In this document: one piece after another, positions 62,004 through 64,000 of the stretch | How the letters are laid out: each line of letters starts with the position of its first letter | Position numbering within the stretch: the stretch's first letter is position 1 | From: Pseudoalteromonas ulvae UL12 | Lineage (GTDB): Bacteria > Pseudomonadota > Gammaproteobacteria > Enterobacterales > Alteromonadaceae | Assembly: GCF_014925405.1 (NCBI RefSeq) | Contig: NZ_AQHJ01000027.1 | Span: forward strand, 248,001 to 312,000 | Direction: 5' to 3' | DNA: 64,000 bases | The notes under the pieces: model-generated | The model's database searches: none | Told to the model about the DNA's origin: nothing | What the model saw: only the letters and a program-made list of their open reading frames with translations | Translations under genes and position numbers: made by a program

Positions 62004-64000
62004 TTAATAATAAACCGTTTTATTTTCAGCCATTGTCACTAACGCCTCGGCTGGCGTAAAGGCAGTATTTTTTTCAGCGAAAGTAGCCAAACGTGACGCT
62101 AACTGCGCGGCACCTAATTTATCCATATAACTGAAAGGTCCACCTAAAAATGGCGGGAAACCAATACCAAAAATAGCGCCGATATCACCATCTCGTGCAC
62201 TGGCGATAATGCCTTCATCTAAGCAGCGAGCGGCTTCATTAAGCATTTGGCTTACACATCGCTCGGCGATTTCTTCTTTGTTCAGTTTCGGTGAAACTGA
62301 AATACCTAATAAGTCATAAATCGACTCATCCACTTTTTTATCTTTTGCGCCGTATAAGTAGAAACCTTTCCCTGTTTTACGTCCTAAGCGTTTTGCTGCA
62401 ATTAACTTATTAAATGCATCTGGCGCTTTAAATCGCTCTCCGAGTTCATTTTCTAAAATAGGCGCTATTTTTGATCCAATATCAATTCCCACTTCATCAA
62501 GAAGCGTTAATGGACCAACTGGGAAACCAAACTCAACCAATGCTTGGTCAATCTTTTCGATTGGCTCACCGGCTAACAGTAAGTTCGCCGCTTCATTAAC
62601 GTAAGGCGCCAAAATACGGTTAACATAAAAACCCGCTTTATCTTTAACAACGATTGGGGTTTTTCCCTGTTTACGTGCAAAGCTGACAACTTTAGCAATC
62701 ACTTGCTCACTAGTGCCTGCGTGAGGGATCACCTCAACTAAAGGCATTTTCTCAACAGGAGAAAAATAGTGTAGCCCGATTACATTTTCTGGTCGGGCCG
62801 CTTTTTCAGCAATTTGATGAATAGGCAATGACGAGGTGTTACTCGCAAAAATCGTCTGTTCATTGGTATTGGCTTCAATGTCAGCGACCATCGATTGTTT
62901 AAGTGATAAATCTTCAAACACCGCTTCAATGGCGATTTGCGTATGTTTAAAGCCGCTGTAATCTGTCACACCCGTAATACGGTTCATTTGCAGCTGTAAT
63001 TCAGCCGAGGATAAAATACGACGCTTTTGCTTTTTAGATAAAATCTTATAGCTATAATTGAGCGCCTTACTAACACCTTCTGAGGCTACATCTTTGATTC
63101 TCACGCGCGCAGATGCTTTACAAGCACTGACATGAGCAATCCCTGCGCCCATTAAGCCGCCCCCTAACACTGCAACATGGCTGATCGAAGATTTGTCTTC
63201 AACTTGCCATTCTTTTTTCATTTCTGTAGTGGCAAAAAAGATCCCACGAAGTGCTTTAGACTGAGAGCTCATACATAAGTCTGCAAAGCCGTCCGCTTCC
63301 ACTTGGTAAGCGCGCTGGCTATCCATTTCAACACTTGCACGGATCGCCTTGATAATCGCATAAGGAGCAGGATAATGACCGCCCGTCTTTTTAGTCACAT
63401 TATCAGCTGCTTTTTTGAAGATAATGTTACGACCAAACGGGTTGCCTTCTAACAACTGACTAACACGATCAAGTTTAGGCTTAACAGACTTCACTTTACC
63501 TTTAAGCGCCTGCTTAAGCGCAGCTGTTAATAAAATGCTTTGTGGTACACATTGATTAACCAAACCCGCTTTTAGCGCTTGTTTCGCGCGTACTTGTTTG
63601 CCTGTTAACGTCCACTCAAGTGCTTTTTGAATACCAACAAGTTTAGGCAAACGTTGTGTACCGCCACCACCAGGCAATAATCCAAGTTGTACTTCAGGTA
63701 GTCCTAGTTTGGTAATATCTGCATCAGAACACACGCGATAATCACACGCTAACGCAAACTCAAGTCCACCGCCTAACGTCGCACCATGCAGCGCTGCAAC
63801 TGTTGTAAATGGCATAGCAGCCATTTGTGCAAATACATCGTGGCACGTTTTTGATAAATAAAGTGCATCATCGCGAGTTTGTGCAGAATCAAGCATTTTA
63901 ATATCCGCACCCGCAATAAAGTTATCCGCTTTACCGCTAATAAAAACGAGGCCTTTGACACGCTCTGAGGTTGCTTTTTGTAACACCTCATTCAGCTCAT
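62004..64000 (-). CDS. fadJ: Fatty-acid oxidation complex alpha subunit FadJ, 5' end outside the window
   Basis: The frame runs to the right edge, so the N terminus is missing. The visible 665 codons contain the enoyl-CoA hydratase part (VFISGKADNFIAGADI, LPEVQLGLLPGGGGTQRLP) and the 3-hydroxyacyl-CoA dehydrogenase part (VLGGGLMGAGIAHVSA, HYFSPVEKMPLVEVI, GKTPIVVKDKAGFYVNRIL). LPGGGGTQRLP and the overall spacing favour FadJ over FadB. A fadI partner would be expected upstream, outside the window. A terminator hairpin is at 61929-61970. Confidence 0.93.
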   Translation of the reverse strand, partial: ELNEVLQKATSERVKGLVFISGKADNFIAGADIKMLDSAQTRDDALYLSKTCHDVFAQMAAMPFTTVAALHGATLGGGLEFALACDYRVCSDADITKLGLPEVQLGLLPGGGGTQRLPKLVGIQKALEWTLTGKQVRAKQALKAGLVNQCVPQSILLTAALKQALKGKVKSVKPKLDRVSQLLEGNPFGRNIIFKKAADNVTKKTGGHYPAPYAIIKAIRASVEMDSQRAYQVEADGFADLCMSSQSKALRGIFFATTEMKKEWQVEDKSSISHVAVLGGGLMGAGIAHVSACKASARVRIKDVASEGVSKALNYSYKILSKKQKRRILSSAELQLQMNRITGVTDYSGFKHTQIAIEAVFEDLSLKQSMVADIEANTNEQTIFASNTSSLPIHQIAEKAARPENVIGLHYFSPVEKMPLVEVIPHAGTSEQVIAKVVSFARKQGKTPIVVKDKAGFYVNRILAPYVNEAANLLLAGEPIEKIDQALVEFGFPVGPLTLLDEVGIDIGSKIAPILENELGERFKAPDAFNKLIAAKRLGRKTGKGFYLYGAKDKKVDESIYDLLGISVSPKLNKEEIAERCVSQMLNEAARCLDEGIIASARDGDIGAIFGIGFPPFLGGPFSYMDKLGAAQLASRLATFAEKNTAFTPAEALVTMAENKTVYY

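Noticed and set aside
1..64000. CRISPR arrays, insertion sequences, prophage and tRNA genes
   Set aside because: No regular repeat-spacer arrays, transposase frames or tRNA-like cloverleaf were recognised by eye; weak tRNAs could be missed without a covariance search.

Overview
The window looks like a chromosome segment of a marine gammaproteobacterium, probably Alteromonadales (Pseudoalteromonas-like). The base composition is moderately AT-rich. Two-component, c-di-GMP and H-NOX genes are dense, a symbiosis-polysaccharide (syp) type locus is present, and the right third carries the smrB-prmB-aroC-epmC-yfcL / sixA-fadJ gene set known from enterobacterial and related genomes. Family names come from motifs read in the translations and from memory of the families; no database search was run. 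| Left part (1-18.2 kb): an M42-like peptidase cut by the window edge, a GNAT/C39-peptidase fusion and a periplasmic GDPD; a sensory block with an ethylene-receptor-like histidine kinase split by a 17-bp tandem duplication, a REC protein and a REC-GGDEF cyclase; a hybrid kinase, an orphan GT2, a heat-shock gene ibpA with a sigma-32 promoter and a ROSE-like RNA thermometer, a DUF3095 protein with a TlpA-like thioredoxin, a second hybrid kinase, a YvcK/CofD-like protein, a free HPt protein and a GT4. | Centre (18.2-37.6 kb, all on the minus strand): an exopolysaccharide locus matching Vibrio fischeri syp gene by gene but in permuted order: J-K-L-M, then an inserted LruC-protein/lipoprotein pair, then O-P-QR (Q and R fused), then A-B-C-D-E-G. 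It encodes Wzx/Wzy-type synthesis, export, and a SypA/SypE partner switch with a sigma-54-dependent LuxO/SypG-like regulator. Six copies of a perfect palindrome TTGCA-N3-TGCAA, the remembered LuxO-type operator, lie in intergenic regions of the locus and its flank. Four of the transcription units also carry -24/-12 (sigma-54) promoter candidates, so the whole locus looks like one regulon of the resident sigma-54 activator. | 37.8-46.2 kb: a GT2, a REC / H-NOX / histidine kinase operon for nitric oxide sensing, grxA, a DeaD helicase, a GAF-HD-GYP phosphodiesterase and a CorC/HlyC-type membrane protein. | Right part (46.3-64 kb): yfcL, an NAD-kinase-like gene, epmC, a GST divergent from a LysR regulator, aroC, prmB, smrB, two large M16 peptidases around sixA, a PAS-GGDEF-EAL protein, a small membrane protein and fadJ (cut by the right edge). 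| As a system, the most notable reading is a sensory network (hybrid kinases, free HPt, H-NOX kinase, c-di-GMP enzymes) around a syp-like polysaccharide locus with its own sigma-54 regulator and operator series. No tRNA, rRNA, CRISPR array or insertion sequence was recognised.
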